Shown: piece after piece, positions 19,451 through 32,222 of the stretch
Numbering within the stretch: the first letter of the stretch is position 1
Layout: each line of letters starts with the position of its first letter
Source of the DNA: Ancylobacter sp. TS-1
Lineage (GTDB): Bacteria; Pseudomonadota; Alphaproteobacteria; Rhizobiales; Xanthobacteraceae
Direction: 5' to 3'
Assembly (NCBI RefSeq): GCF_009223885.1
Contig: NZ_CP045144.1
Coordinates: 2,220,001-2,284,000, forward strand
Length of the DNA stretch: 64,000 bases
Notes under the pieces: model-generated
What the model was told of the DNA's origin: nothing
What the model saw: only the letters and a program-made list of their open reading frames with translations
The model's database searches: none
Position numbers and translations under genes: made by a program

Positions 19451-19643
19451 GGCACAGGCCTGATCTGAACCGCCGTGATTATTGCGGCGCAGCATAACTA
19501 TGCGCACCGCACAACAACACAACTCCTGCGACTGCATGGCTCGCATGCGACGGATGCGAGCCGATGCCAAGCCTACGCCTCAATCGCCCTCCGGCCAATG
19601 CATGCCCGTCCGCGGGCGGCGGTGCTGGAGCGGGCGTCGGTCG

Positions 19644-20519
19644 TCAGGGACCCACGCTCGCCGAGCGGTTGCGGCCGACCACCTCGGCGATCGCCTGCCG
19701 CAGAGATCCTTCGGCGGTGACGCCGAAATTGTAATGGCTCATGGAAAAGGGGCCGGCCGCGCCCGGATGGGCGGAGCGAAAGCCGACATAGACGCCGAGA
19801 AAGGCGCCGCCGGGCGTCAACAGCGCCGCGCCCGAGACGCCACCCTCGGCATCGCAGTCGACGGCCACTTCGCGCAGGCCGCTCGGCGTCGCCGCCGTCA
19901 CCTGCCGGGCGCGACATCTCTGCAGCGAGAAGGACTCCACGCCGCCGGAGCGCGCCGCCGCCAGAACGATGTCGGAGGGCACCGGCATGGGCTTCGCCAG
20001 CTTGTAGGGCGTGGCGCCGACGACCGCGCCGGCGAGCGGCACCACCGCCCAGTCCTTCACCGCCGGCTCGGCATAGGGCTCGCGCGCGCCGCACACGACG
20101 CCATCGACGTCGATCGGCACCACCTGGCGCCGTCCACCGGCCTCGATCTGGAAGGTGCAGCCGGCGCCCTCGCCGCGCGGCTGGCCGCCGGGGGCGAACA
20201 GCACATGGGCGGCCGTCACCAGGACATTGTTGGCGCCGACGAGCTGGCCGGTCCCGACCGCCGAACCGCAGCGCACCAGCCCGGTCGCGCCGAAGCGGGC
20301 GGCGACGGTGGCGAGCGGCAGGCCGCTGGCGCGGGCGAAATCGGCGCGGGAGAGGCGGTTGTCCTCGTCGATCATCACCGCCGACGGCGGAAGTCCGCGC
20401 ACCGCGACGTTCTTGCTCTCCTGCGCGGAAGCCGGAACAGCGAGAGTGCAGAAGGCGAGAAAGGCGAGTGACAGCGCCGATACGGCACGGCCGATCTTGA
20501 GAACGCACCACGACCGCAT
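19644..20519 (-). CDS. Secreted trypsin-like serine protease
   Basis: A 291-residue exported protein. A signal peptide ends near residue 33 (VPASAQE). The chymotrypsin-fold triad is readable as His in VTAAHVL, Asp in VKDWAVVPL and Ser in GGVSGAALL. The last replaces the usual GDSGG, though the surrounding GxSGA is still compatible with an oxyanion hole. Cysteines at RCGS, GCTF, VVCG, QRCR and VDCD suggest disulfides. ATG 20519 follows GAGGCGGG. It is divergent from zapE across a 304-bp gap. Confidence 0.8.
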   Translation of the reverse strand: MRSWCVLKIGRAVSALSLAFLAFCTLAVPASAQESKNVAVRGLPPSAVMIDEDNRLSRADFARASGLPLATVAARFGATGLVRCGSAVGTGQLVGANNVLVTAAHVLFAPGGQPRGEGAGCTFQIEAGGRRQVVPIDVDGVVCGAREPYAEPAVKDWAVVPLAGAVVGATPYKLAKPMPVPSDIVLAAARSGGVESFSLQRCRARQVTAATPSGLREVAVDCDAEGGVSGAALLTPGGAFLGVYVGFRSAHPGAAGPFSMSHYNFGVTAEGSLRQAIAEVVGRNRSASVGP

Positions 20520-20823
20520 ACGCTGCCCGCCTCGGCTGGTGAAAGAGCGGGAACATTGCGTGGACAACCGTGACGGCGTCAAGGCGCGAGGCGAAGCAAC
20601 GCCGGGGCGACGTCTTCGGTTCCCGCAGACCTGTCATGCGCGAAGCACAATCCCGTGGACCGGAACCGCCCCGCCATGCCGCAAAAGCCGCGCCGGAGCC
20701 CCGCCGGCACTATGACAGGCGGCCGGCCCTGCCTTCCGCAGCGGCGCCATCCACCCTTGCCGGCTTGCTGCCGCGCCTCGCTGGGGCTAAGCGTGCGCTG
20801 CAATATAGCGGGGGTGGCCCGAT
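20520..20823. other. Intergenic region between protease gene and zapE; nothing definite
   Basis: A 304-bp divergent spacer. I see no coding frame with a ribosome site, no tRNA and no clear hairpin. A short less-GC-rich patch (CAATATAG at about 20803) close to zapE may be part of its promoter, but no -35 element is convincing. Confidence 0.4.
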
Positions 20824-22044
20824 ATGACGGACATGGTGACGGCGGAAGCTGGCGGTTCGGTGCTGGCGGCACGCTATGTCGCACGTATGGCGGTCGGCGA
20901 CATCGTGCCCGATCCCGGCCAGGCCAAGGTGGTCGCCGCCCTCGCCCGCCTCGAACAGCGCATCGCCTCGCGCCGCCTCGCCCGCAAGACCTCGGCGCTC
21001 GGCTGGCTGTTCGCCAAGCGCGAGGACGCCATCCCGAAGGTGCGCGGCCTCTACATTCACGGCTCGGTCGGGCGCGGCAAGACCATGCTGGTCGACTTGT
21101 TCTACGAGAGCGTGTCGGTGCGCAAGCGCAAGCGCCGCGCCCATTTCCACGAATTCATGGCCGACGTGCACGCCCGCATCTTCCAGGTGCGCAGCGACAT
21201 GAAGCAGGGCCGCATCAAGGACGGCGACCCCATCGCCCTCGTCGCCGCCGCGCTCTACGAGGAAGCCTGGCTGCTGTGCTTCGACGAGTTCCACGTGACC
21301 GACATCGCCGACGCGATGATCCTCGGCCGGCTGTTCGAGAAGCTGTTCGACCTCGGCGTCGTCATCGTCGCCACCTCCAACGTGGCGCCGCAGGACCTCT
21401 ATGAGGGCGGCCTCAACCGCGCGCTGTTCCTGCCCTTCATCGGCATGATCGAGAAGCACATGGAAGTGGTGCGGATCGAATCGCCCACCGACTACCGCAT
21501 GGAAAAGCTCGGCGGCGCGCGCAGCTGGTACGTGCCGGCCGCCCACGAGACCATGCCCGACGTCGACCGCGAGATGGACAAGATCTGGCATCGGCTGGCC
21601 GGCACGGACGGGGGCGTCCCGGCGAGCATCGCCGCCGGCGGGCGCGTCCTCCAGGTGCCGCGCGCGGGCGGCGGCGCGGCGCGCTTCACCTTCCACGACC
21701 TGTGCGGCGTGCCGCTCGGCGCCTCGGACTATCTGCGCCTCGCCCGCGCCTACCACACGCTAGTCATCGACCACGTTCCGACCCTCGACCAGGACCGGCG
21801 CAACGAGGCCAAGCGCTTCATCACGCTGATCGACGAACTCTACGAGAAGGGCGTGAAGCTCGTCGCCTCGGCACAGGCCGAGCCGGAGAAGCTCTATCTC
21901 GGTACCGAGGGCGCCGAGGCGTTCGAATGGGCGCGCACCGTCTCCCGCCTGCATGAGATGCGCTCGGACGACTATATTGCCCGTCCGCACGGCCGTGGCG
22001 ACTCGCAGGCCAGCGGCAACACGACCGGCCTCGTCGAAACCTGA
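20824..22044 (+). CDS. zapE: Cell division protein ZapE (AFG1-like ATPase)
   Basis: A 406-residue AAA-type ATPase. Walker A is GSVGRGKT at residues 80-87 (IHGSVGRGKTMLVDLFY) and Walker B is LLCFDEFHVTDIADAM. HFHEFMADVH and TSNVAPQDLYEGGLNR are diagnostic blocks of the AFG1/ZapE family. In bacteria ZapE associates with the Z-ring. An ATG four codons in (20833) is an alternative start. In many alphaproteobacteria zapE lies upstream of mdh and the TCA cluster, and it does here with one gene in between. Confidence 0.9.
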   Translation: MTDMVTAEAGGSVLAARYVARMAVGDIVPDPGQAKVVAALARLEQRIASRRLARKTSALGWLFAKREDAIPKVRGLYIHGSVGRGKTMLVDLFYESVSVRKRKRRAHFHEFMADVHARIFQVRSDMKQGRIKDGDPIALVAAALYEEAWLLCFDEFHVTDIADAMILGRLFEKLFDLGVVIVATSNVAPQDLYEGGLNRALFLPFIGMIEKHMEVVRIESPTDYRMEKLGGARSWYVPAAHETMPDVDREMDKIWHRLAGTDGGVPASIAAGGRVLQVPRAGGGAARFTFHDLCGVPLGASDYLRLARAYHTLVIDHVPTLDQDRRNEAKRFITLIDELYEKGVKLVASAQAEPEKLYLGTEGAEAFEWARTVSRLHEMRSDDYIARPHGRGDSQASGNTTGLVET

Positions 22045-22129
22045 TCGCGGGGCTTGATCGGCTCCCGGCAGGGCTCACATCCCGACGGCAAGAGTTTCCT
22101 CAGGAGTTCTTCCCGATGGACGATCCGTC

Positions 22130-22846
22130 ATGAGCGCGCACCATCGCAGGAACGACGCGCCGCCCCATGTCTGCGCGCTGAGCGGGCATGTCATCTCCGC
22201 GCGCGACGGCATCCGGCTCGACATGATCCGCCCCTCCCTCGCCGACCACATCCGCGCGCTGCATCCAGGGATCGCGCCGGACGCCTTTATCTCCCGCCCG
22301 GCGCTGGCCAAGGAGCGCGCCGCCTTCCTCGCCGCGACCCTTCAGGCCGAGCGCGGCGACCTCAGCCAGCTCGACCACGACGTCATTGACAGCCTCGCGG
22401 CCAATGACATCCTCACCGAGAATGTCGAGGAGACCATCCGCAGCGAGCGCACCTTCGGCGAGCGCGCCGCCGACCTGATCGCCTCCTTCGGCGGCAGCTG
22501 GACCTTCATCATCTCCTTCATGGTGTTCATCACCATCTGGATGGCGCTGAACGTGGCCGGGCTGATGGGCGCGTTCGACCCCTTCCCCTTCATCCTGCTG
22601 AACCTCGTCCTGTCCTGCATCGCCGCCCTTCAAGCCCCCGTCATCATGATGAGTCAGAAACGTCAGGAGGCGAAGGACCGGCTGCGTTCGGAGAACGACT
22701 ACCGGATCAATCTGAAGGCAGAACTCGAGATTCGGCACCTGCACGAGAAGATCGACCACATGCTCACGCGGCAATGGGAACGGCTCGCCGAAATACAGGC
22801 GATACAGATCGAGCTTATGGAAGATCTCGTACAGCGGCGCCGGTAG
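22130..22846 (+). CDS. DUF1003 domain-containing membrane protein
   Basis: A 238-residue protein. An N-terminal segment with two cysteine/histidine elements (HVCALSGHVI) is followed by the DUF1003 core. The core consists of two adjacent transmembrane helices starting FGGSWTFIISFMVFITIWMALN and FPFILLNLVLSCIAALQAPVIMMSQKRQ. A polar C-terminal coiled region (EIRHLHEKIDHM to the end) follows. Function of the family is unknown. It lies between zapE and mdh in the same direction. Confidence 0.85.
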   Translation: MSAHHRRNDAPPHVCALSGHVISARDGIRLDMIRPSLADHIRALHPGIAPDAFISRPALAKERAAFLAATLQAERGDLSQLDHDVIDSLAANDILTENVEETIRSERTFGERAADLIASFGGSWTFIISFMVFITIWMALNVAGLMGAFDPFPFILLNLVLSCIAALQAPVIMMSQKRQEAKDRLRSENDYRINLKAELEIRHLHEKIDHMLTRQWERLAEIQAIQIELMEDLVQRRR

Positions 22847-22878
22847 GTATCCCGTATTTCGTATACCATAACGCATGA

Positions 22879-23970
<1,092 letters not shown>

Positions 23971-24278
23971 GCAGGTCGTGCGGGCGGGGTCGCGAGGACG
24001 TGATCCCGGCCGGGGCCGGACGGCGGCGGCGGGGGTATCCCGCCGCTGGCGCACCCGGCGAATGGTGCCGATATTGCTTGCCTGCCAGGCGTTGCGTTTT
24101 CGCATCGCAGTGCCGCATTCCTGCGGCATTCCTGACGTGAATACGGGACCTATATAGACGCCTACCGACTTTCGCTCCGTCCTTCGGAGCGCCGCAAGGC
24201 AGCCTCGGGCCACGCCCGCCGGCGATCTTCGGCAAGAAAGCACGCCAACGGACCCGACCGGTCCTCCAGGAGCCGACG
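23971..24278. other. mdh-sucA intergenic region, probable sucA promoter
   Basis: 308 bp without a supported gene, at the place where sucC and sucD lie in many relatives; I see no remnant of them. CCTGAC (24131) and CTATAT (24150-24155) resemble alphaproteobacterial -35/-10 sequences, but the 13-bp spacing is too short, so the promoter assignment is weak. AGGAG lies at 24268-24274 as the sucA ribosome site. Confidence 0.35.
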
Positions 24279-27260
24279 ATGTCGCGCGCGGACTTGAACG
24301 AGACCTTCCTCAACACTTCCTTCCTCTACGGCGCCAATGCGGCCTGGATCGAGGATCTGTACGCCCGCTACGAGGCGGACCCGGCCTCCGTCGATGCCGA
24401 GTGGCAGGCCTTCTTCGCCGGCCTGAGGGACGCACCGGCCGACGTGGAGAAGAGCGCGCGCGGCGCCTCGTGGAAGCAGCCGGGCTGGCCGATCCACGCC
24501 AATGGCGAGCTGGTCTCGGCGCTCGACGGCCACTGGATCGAGGTCGAGAAGGCGGTCGCCGACAAGCTCAAGGCCAAGGCGGCCGAGAAGGCGCAGAAGG
24601 CCGGCGTGGAGCTGACCTCCGCCGACGTGCAGCAGGCCACCCGCGACTCGGTCAAGGCGCTGATGATGATCCGCGCCTACCGCATGCGCGGCCATCTCCA
24701 CGCCAAGCTCGACCCGCTGGGTCTGGAGCCGGTGCGCGCCGCGCCCGAGCTCGACCCCGCCTCCTACGGCTTCCGCGAGGCCGATCTCGACCGGCCGATC
24801 TTCATCGACCACGTGCTGGGCCTGGAATTCGCCACCGTCCGGCAGATGGTCGCCATCCTCCAGCGCACCTATTGCGAGACGCTGGGCGTCGAGTTCATGC
24901 ACATCTCCTCGCCTGAGGAGAAGGCGTGGATTCAGGAGCGCATCGAGGGTCCCGACAAGGAGATCACCTTCACCCGCGAGGGCAAGCGCGCCATCCTCAA
25001 CAAGCTGGTGGAGGCCGAGGGCTTCGAGAAGTTCCTCGATGTCCGGTACACCGGCACCAAGCGCTTCGGCCTCGACGGCGGCGAGAGCCTGATCCCCGCC
25101 CTCGAGCAGATCATCAAGCGCGGCGGCAATCTCGGCGTGAAGGAGATCGTGTTCGGCATGGCCCATCGCGGCCGGCTGAACGTGCTGACGCAGGTGATGG
25201 GCAAGCCGCACCGCGCGCTGTTCCACGAGTTCAAGGGTGGCTCCTGGGCGCCCGACGAGGTCGAGGGCTCCGGCGACGTGAAGTACCACCTCGGCGCCTC
25301 CTCGGACCGCGAGTTCGACGGCAACCAGGTCCACCTGTCGCTCACCGCCAACCCGTCGCATCTGGAAATCGTCGACCCGGTCGTCCTCGGCAAGTCGCGC
25401 GCCAAGCAGGATCTGCTCGGCGACACCGAGCGCACCCAGGTGCTGCCGCTGCTGCTGCACGGTGATGCCGCCTTCGCCGGCCAGGGCGTGGTGGCCGAGT
25501 GCCTCGGGCTCTCCGGGCTGAAGGGTCACCGCACCGGCGGCTCGATCCACTTCATCATCAACAACCAGATCGGCTTCACCACCTATCCGCGCTTCTCGCG
25601 CTCCTCGCCCTACCCGTCGGACGTCGCCAAGACCATCGAGGCGCCGATCTTCCACGTGAACGGCGACGACCCGGAAGCCGTGACCTTCGCGGCCAAGATC
25701 GCCACCGAATTCCGCCAGCGCTTCCGCAAGCCGGTGGTGGTGGACATGTTCTGCTACCGCCGCTACGGCCACAATGAGGGCGACGAGCCGGCCTTCACCC
25801 AGCCCTTGATGTACAAGCTCATCAAGCAGCACCCGACGACGCTGGAGATTTACGGCCGCAAGCTGGAGGCCGAAGGCGTCATCGACCCCGGCGAGCTCGA
25901 CCGCATGCGCGCCGAATGGCGCGCGCGCCTCGACGGCGAGTACGATGCCGGCCAGGCCTACAAGCCGAACAAGGCCGACTGGCTGGACGGCCGCTGGGCG
26001 GGCCTCAAGGCCGCCGCGGACGCCGACGACCCGCGCCGCGGCAATACCGGCGTCGAGTTCGACACCCTGCGCGAGATCGGCCAGCGCATCACCTCGGTGC
26101 CAGAGGGCTTCCACCTTCACCGCACCATCCAGCGTTTCCTCGATTCGCGCCGCAAGGCGATCCTTGAGGACGGCACCGGCATCGACTGGTCGACGGCGGA
26201 GGCGCTCGCCTTCACCACGCTCCAGCTCGAGGGCCATCCGGTCCGCCTGTCCGGCCAGGACTGCGAGCGCGGCACCTTCTCCCAGCGCCATTCGGTGCTG
26301 ATCGACCAGGAGAACGAGGACCGCCACACGCCGTTCAACCATGTGCGCGAGGGCCAGGCCCATTACGAGGTCATCAACTCGATGCTCTCGGAAGAGGCGG
26401 TGCTCGGCTTCGAATACGGCTACTCGCTCTCCGAGCCGAACGCGCTGACCCTGTGGGAAGCCCAGTTCGGCGACTTCGCCAACGGCGCGCAGGTGATCTT
26501 CGACCAGTTCCTGTCGTCGGGCGAGCGCAAGTGGCTGCGCATGTCGGGCCTCGTCTGCCTGCTGCCGCACGGCTATGAGGGCCAGGGTCCGGAACATTCC
26601 TCGGCCCGCCTCGAACGCTTCCTGCAGATGTGCGCCGAGGACAACATGCAGGTCGCCAACCTGACGACGCCGGCGAACTACTTCCACGCCCTGCGCCGCC
26701 AGCTCAAGCGCGACTTCCGCAAGCCGCTGATCCTGATGACGCCGAAGAGCCTGCTGCGCCACAAGCGCGCCGTCTCGACGCTGGCCGAGTTCGGCCCGCA
26801 GACCACCTTCCACCGGGTGCTGTGGGACGATGCCGACCGCAGCTTCGCCGCCGGCCTGCCGGCCGAGGCCGTCAAGCTGAAGGCCGACGACCAGATCCGG
26901 CGCGTGGTACTGTGCTCGGGCAAGGTCTATTACGACCTCTACGAAGAGCGCGAGCGGCGCGGCATCGACGACATCTACATCATGCGCGTCGAGCAGCTTT
27001 TCCCGTTCCCGCTCAAGACGCTGGTGCAGGAGCTCGTGCGCTTCAAGCAGGCGGAGATCGTCTGGTGCCAGGAAGAGCCCAAGAACCAGGGCGGCTGGGC
27101 CTTTGTCCAGCCCTATCTGGAATGGGTGCTGGAGCAGGCGGGCTCGGCCTCGGCGCGGCCGCGCTACACCGGCCGCCCGGCCTCCGCCGCCACGGCGACG
27201 GGCCTGATGTCCAAGCATCTCGCCCAGCTCAAGTCCTTCCTTCAGGACGCGCTGGGCTGA
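24279..27260 (+). CDS. sucA: 2-oxoglutarate dehydrogenase E1 component
   Basis: A 993-residue thiamine-diphosphate dehydrogenase subunit. The N-terminal NTSFLYGANAAWIEDLYARY binds the E2 core, and FGMAHRGRLNVL and NNQIGFTT are E1 catalytic blocks. YRRYGHNEGDEPAFTQP is part of the thiamine-diphosphate site, and the transketolase-like C-terminus (GYEGQGPEHSSARLERFLQM) completes it. It decarboxylates 2-oxoglutarate and succinylates the E2 lipoyl group. ATG 24279 has a good AGGAG site. It is followed by sucB after 62 bp and they are surely co-transcribed. Confidence 0.97.
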   Translation: MSRADLNETFLNTSFLYGANAAWIEDLYARYEADPASVDAEWQAFFAGLRDAPADVEKSARGASWKQPGWPIHANGELVSALDGHWIEVEKAVADKLKAKAAEKAQKAGVELTSADVQQATRDSVKALMMIRAYRMRGHLHAKLDPLGLEPVRAAPELDPASYGFREADLDRPIFIDHVLGLEFATVRQMVAILQRTYCETLGVEFMHISSPEEKAWIQERIEGPDKEITFTREGKRAILNKLVEAEGFEKFLDVRYTGTKRFGLDGGESLIPALEQIIKRGGNLGVKEIVFGMAHRGRLNVLTQVMGKPHRALFHEFKGGSWAPDEVEGSGDVKYHLGASSDREFDGNQVHLSLTANPSHLEIVDPVVLGKSRAKQDLLGDTERTQVLPLLLHGDAAFAGQGVVAECLGLSGLKGHRTGGSIHFIINNQIGFTTYPRFSRSSPYPSDVAKTIEAPIFHVNGDDPEAVTFAAKIATEFRQRFRKPVVVDMFCYRRYGHNEGDEPAFTQPLMYKLIKQHPTTLEIYGRKLEAEGVIDPGELDRMRAEWRARLDGEYDAGQAYKPNKADWLDGRWAGLKAAADADDPRRGNTGVEFDTLREIGQRITSVPEGFHLHRTIQRFLDSRRKAILEDGTGIDWSTAEALAFTTLQLEGHPVRLSGQDCERGTFSQRHSVLIDQENEDRHTPFNHVREGQAHYEVINSMLSEEAVLGFEYGYSLSEPNALTLWEAQFGDFANGAQVIFDQFLSSGERKWLRMSGLVCLLPHGYEGQGPEHSSARLERFLQMCAEDNMQVANLTTPANYFHALRRQLKRDFRKPLILMTPKSLLRHKRAVSTLAEFGPQTTFHRVLWDDADRSFAAGLPAEAVKLKADDQIRRVVLCSGKVYYDLYEERERRGIDDIYIMRVEQLFPFPLKTLVQELVRFKQAEIVWCQEEPKNQGGWAFVQPYLEWVLEQAGSASARPRYTGRPASAATATGLMSKHLAQLKSFLQDALG

Positions 27261-27322
27261 GCATTCACGAGACGAAGGAGCACCGGCCGCCTTGGGCCGG
27301 CAAACGGTGAGGAAAGACGAGC

Positions 27323-28564
27323 ATGGCCACCGAGATCCGCGTTCCGACGCTGGGCGAATCGGTCACCGAGGCAACCATCGGCAAGTGGTTCAAGAAGGCG
27401 GGCGACGCCGTCGCCGCCGATGAGCCCATCGTCGAGCTGGAGACCGACAAGGTCACGATCGAGGTGCCCGCGCCGGCGGCCGGCGTGCTCTCCGAGATCG
27501 TCGCCAAGGATGGCGAGACGGTCGGCGTCGGCGCCCTGCTCGGCTCGATCGGCGAAGGCGCCGCCGGCGCCAAGGCCGCTCCCGCCGCGGCCCCTGCTCC
27601 GGCTCCCGCCCCGACCCCGGCCGCAGCGCCCGCTGGCGCCGCCGCGGCTCCGGCCAGGACGGAAGCCCCGGCCGGTACCAACGGCCCGGCCGTCGCCAAG
27701 CTCGCCTCCGAGAGCGGCATCAATCCCGCCCTGCTCGCCGGCTCCGGCAAGGATGGCCGTGTGACCAAGGGCGACATGCTGGCCGCCATCGCCACCGGCG
27801 CTCCGGCTCCCGCCGCCGCTCCGGCCCCGGTCGCCGCCCGGGCGCCCTCGAGCGCCGACGACGCCTCGCGCGAAGAGCGCGTGAAGATGACCAAGCTGCG
27901 CCAGACCATCGCCCGGCGCCTGAAGGACGCGCAGAACAGCGCCGCGATGCTGACCACGTTCAACGACGTGGACATGAGCGCGGTGATGAGCCTGCGCGCG
28001 CAGTACAAGGATGTGTTCGAGAAGAAGCACGGCGTGAAGCTCGGCTTCATGGGCTTCTTCACCAAGGCGGTGATCCAGGCCCTCAAGGACGTGCCCGAGG
28101 TCAACGCCGAGATCGACGGCACCGATCTCGTCTACAAGAACTACTACCACATCGGCATCGCCGTCGGCACCGACAAGGGCCTCGTGGTCCCGGTGGTGCG
28201 CGACGCCGACGAGCTCTCCATCGCCGGCATCGAGAAGACCATTGCCGGTCTCGGCCGCAAGGCGCGCGACGGCAAGCTCGGTATCGAGGATCTTCAGGGC
28301 GGTACCTTCACCATCACCAATGGCGGCATCTACGGCTCGCTGATGTCGACCCCGATCCTCAACGCGCCGCAGTCCGGCATTCTCGGCATGCACCGCATCG
28401 AGGAGCGTCCGGTCGTGGTGAAGGGGCAGGTCGTGGTGCGTCCGATGATGTATCTGGCGCTGAGCTACGACCACCGCATCGTCGACGGCAAGGGCGCCGT
28501 GACCTTCCTCGTGCGCGTCAAGGAAGCGCTGGAAGACCCGACCCGCCTCGTGCTCGACCTCTGA
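27323..28564 (+). CDS. sucB: Dihydrolipoyllysine succinyltransferase, 2-oxoglutarate dehydrogenase E2
   Basis: A 413-residue protein with a lipoyl domain (residues 1-77; lipoylated Lys in [14 protein letters not shown]) and a long Ala/Pro linker. The E1/E3-binding domain is around residues 115-155 ([32 protein letters not shown]). The C-terminal catalytic domain ends with [21 protein letters not shown], where the His is catalytic. It transfers succinyl from lipoamide to CoA. It is followed by a repeat and a strong terminator, so the sucAB transcript probably ends here and lpd is transcribed separately. Confidence 0.97.
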   Translation: MATEIRVPTLGESVTEATIGKWFKKAGDAVAADEPIVELETDKVTIEVPAPAAGVLSEIVAKDGETVGVGALLGSIGEGAAGAKAAPAAAPAPAPAPTPAAAPAGAAAAPARTEAPAGTNGPAVAKLASESGINPALLAGSGKDGRVTKGDMLAAIATGAPAPAAAPAPVAARAPSSADDASREERVKMTKLRQTIARRLKDAQNSAAMLTTFNDVDMSAVMSLRAQYKDVFEKKHGVKLGFMGFFTKAVIQALKDVPEVNAEIDGTDLVYKNYYHIGIAVGTDKGLVVPVVRDADELSIAGIEKTIAGLGRKARDGKLGIEDLQGGTFTITNGGIYGSLMSTPILNAPQSGILGMHRIEERPVVVKGQVVVRPMMYLALSYDHRIVDGKGAVTFLVRVKEALEDPTRLVLDL

Positions 28565-28575
28565 TCTGAAGGTTC

Positions 28576-28616
28576 CGTCGTCCCGGACGGCCGCAGGCCG
28601 ATCCGGGATGATGACG
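28576..28616. repeat. REP-like palindromic element, short form
   Basis: This begins CGTCGTCCCGGAC and ends GATCCGGGAT-GATGACG, with a GGCCGCAGGCC hairpin top. The same ends occur at 32042-32140, 33982-34014 and 39271-39361, always between genes, so it is one copy of a dispersed extragenic palindrome family. Confidence 0.7.
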
Positions 28617-28621
28617 ACACC

Positions 28622-28662
28622 AAAAGCCCCCGCGACCGGCCGGTCGCGGGGGCTTTTCTTTT
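28622..28662. terminator. Bidirectional intrinsic terminator after sucB / lldP
   Basis: A perfect 36-bp palindrome (28622-28657): each 18-nt arm starts or ends with four A/T residues around a GC-rich AGCCCCCGCGACCGG stem. A T-run follows on the plus strand, and the A-run provides a U-tract on the minus strand. It sits between the convergent sucB and lactate permease genes, so it can stop both transcripts. Confidence 0.9.
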
Positions 28663-28669
28663 CACGCCC

Positions 28670-30337
<1,668 letters not shown>

Positions 30338-30627
30338 AGCGTAACCTTCCCCTAGGTAATATCATTATTGTTGTTCTACTAAGGTGCCTGAACGCAATAA
30401 AGTTGCAATTAAGACTAAAGTCGTATAACTATATTACGCAAGGTCAACCCCCGCCAAAAGCGTGAGCCTGATGCGCCCTGAGCGCACGTGACTTCCGGGC
30501 AGGCGGCATGTAGTTTCCCCGCGCGTCCACAGAGACTCCACCAAGAGACTCCACCGCCTGTACTTTCCCGCGGCAAGCTCCGGGCAGGCATTCCCGGTAG
30601 GCAAACAATCCCCACGAGAAGATGAGC
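30338..30627. promoter_or_regulatory. AT-rich divergent spacer between lldP and lpd
   Basis: About 290 bp. The lldP-proximal 110 bp are unusually AT-rich for this genome and likely hold the lldP promoter. The lpd-proximal part is GC-rich and contains a 13-bp tandem duplication (30531-30543 and 30544-30556, unit AGAGACTCCACC plus one base). The lpd ribosome site GAGAAG is at 30616-30621. No -35/-10 pair stood out clearly. Confidence 0.4.
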
Positions 30628-32028
30628 ATGTCCTACGACCTGATCGTCATTGGCACCGGCCCCGGCGGCTATGTGTGCGCCATCCGCGCGGCCCAGCTCG
30701 GCCTGAAGGTCGCGGTGGTCGAGAAGCGTGCCACCTTCGGCGGCACCTGCCTCAACATCGGCTGCATCCCCTCCAAGGCGCTGCTGCACGCCTCCCACCT
30801 GTTCGAGGAGGCGGCGCACAACTTCGCCAAGCTCGGCATCGTCGTCGACGCGCCCAGGCTCGACCATGCGGCGTTCCTCGGCTTCAAGGACAAGGCCGTC
30901 GAGGGCAACACCAAGGGCGTCGACTTCCTCATCAAGAAGAACAAGATCACGCCCTATCGCGGCGTCGCCGCCATCACCGCCCCCGGCAAGGTCGAGGTGA
31001 CCGCCGAGGACGGCGGCAAGCAGACCATCGAGGCCACCGCCATCGTCATCGCCACCGGCTCGGACGTGGCGAAGCTGCCGGGCGTCGAGATCGACGAGAC
31101 CCGCATCGTCTCCTCGACCGGCGCCATCGCGCTGGACAAGGTGCCGGGCAAGCTGGTCGTGGTCGGCGCCGGCGTCATCGGGCTGGAGCTTGGCAGCGTG
31201 TGGCGCCGCCTCGGCGCGCAGGTGACGGTGGTCGAGTTCCTCGACCGCATCCTGCCCGGCATGGACCTCGACGTGGCGAAGTCCTTCCAGCGCATCCTCG
31301 AAAAGCAGGGCATCGTCTTCAAGCTCGGCTCGAAGGTGACGGGCGTCGACACCAAGGGCAAGGTCGCCAAGGTCTCGGTCGAGCCCGCCGCCGGCGGCGA
31401 GGCGCAGGTGCTGGACGCCGACGTGGTGCTCGTCGCCATCGGCCGCGTGCCCTACACGCAGGGCCTCGGCCTCGAGGCGCTCGGCGTCGAGACCGACAAG
31501 CGCGGCCGCGTCGTCACCGACCATTTCTACCGCACCAACGTGCCCGGCATCTTCGCCATCGGCGACGCCATCGCCGGCCCGATGCTGGCCCACAAGGCCG
31601 AGGACGAGGGCGTCGCGCTCGCCGAACTGCTGGCCGGGCAGGCCGGCCATGTGAACTACGACGTCATTCCGGCGGTGGTCTACACCTCGCCGGAAGTCGC
31701 CTCGGTCGGCAAGACCGAGGAAGAGCTGAAGCAGGCCGGCATCGCCTACAAGGTCGGCAAGTTCCCCTTCCTCGCCAATGGCCGCGCCAAGGCGAATGAC
31801 GAGACCGAGGGCTTCGTGAAGGTACTGGCGGACGAGGCGACCGACCGCGTGCTCGGCGTCCACATCGTCGGCGCCGAGGCCGGCGAACTGATCCACGAGG
31901 CGGCGGTGCTGATGGAGTTCGGCGGCTCCTCCGAGGATCTCGCCCGCACCTGCCACGCGCACCCGACCCGTTCGGAAGCGGTGAAGGAAGCCGCGATGGC
32001 GGTGGAGAAGCGCGCCATCCACATGTGA
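30628..32028 (+). CDS. lpd: Dihydrolipoyl dehydrogenase (E3)
   Basis: A 466-residue FAD disulfide reductase. [10 protein letters not shown] near the N-terminus binds FAD, the redox disulfide is [29 protein letters not shown] is the NAD site, and the C-terminal [14 protein letters not shown] supplies the His-Glu catalytic pair. It re-oxidises lipoamide for the 2-oxoglutarate (and probably pyruvate) dehydrogenase complex. ATG 30628 is preferred over 30622 because GAGAAG abuts the first ATG and is properly spaced only for the second. It is separated from sucB by lldP. Confidence 0.96.
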   Translation: MSYDLIVIGTGPGGYVCAIRAAQLGLKVAVVEKRATFGGTCLNIGCIPSKALLHASHLFEEAAHNFAKLGIVVDAPRLDHAAFLGFKDKAVEGNTKGVDFLIKKNKITPYRGVAAITAPGKVEVTAEDGGKQTIEATAIVIATGSDVAKLPGVEIDETRIVSSTGAIALDKVPGKLVVVGAGVIGLELGSVWRRLGAQVTVVEFLDRILPGMDLDVAKSFQRILEKQGIVFKLGSKVTGVDTKGKVAKVSVEPAAGGEAQVLDADVVLVAIGRVPYTQGLGLEALGVETDKRGRVVTDHFYRTNVPGIFAIGDAIAGPMLAHKAEDEGVALAELLAGQAGHVNYDVIPAVVYTSPEVASVGKTEEELKQAGIAYKVGKFPFLANGRAKANDETEGFVKVLADEATDRVLGVHIVGAEAGELIHEAAVLMEFGGSSEDLARTCHAHPTRSEAVKEAAMAVEKRAIHM

Positions 32029-32041
32029 GGGGCACCTCCCC

Positions 32042-32140
32042 CGTCATCCCGGACGCGCCGCCGGCGCGATCCGGGATCGCGTTCAGAGAATGTCGCACGA
32101 TCCCGGCTCTCCGCCCTTGCGGGCTCCGGCCGGGATGACG
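32042..32140. repeat. REP-like palindromic element, long double-hairpin form
   Basis: The 99-bp element opens with CGTCATCCCGGAC and closes with GGCCGGGATGACG. It contains two sub-hairpins: one ending GATCCGGGATCG and one starting CGATCCCGGCTCTC. The 39271-39361 copy has the same architecture. It lies between lpd and the small secreted protein gene. Confidence 0.8.
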
Positions 32141-32150
32141 GCTTCTCGGA

Positions 32151-32186
32151 CAAACACAAAACGGCCCGGAGTCACCTCCGGGCCGT
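32151..32186 (-). terminator. Intrinsic terminator of the small secreted protein gene
   Basis: On the minus strand the stem ACGGCCCGGAG / CTCCGGGCCGT has a 4-nt loop (GTGA) and is followed by TTTTGTGTTTG. It is 37 nt past the stop of the 42-residue protein at 32223-32351. Confidence 0.85.
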
Positions 32187-32222
32187 CGACATTTTCAGGG
32201 GTCGGAACCTGGCGAAGCGGGC

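Noticed and set aside
24162..27218. A 1018-codon open frame on the minus strand opposite sucA
   Set aside because: It is antisense to a gene with full functional motifs and is rich in Arg, Gly, Ala and Val, as expected from high-GC third-position bias; it has no recognisable domain.
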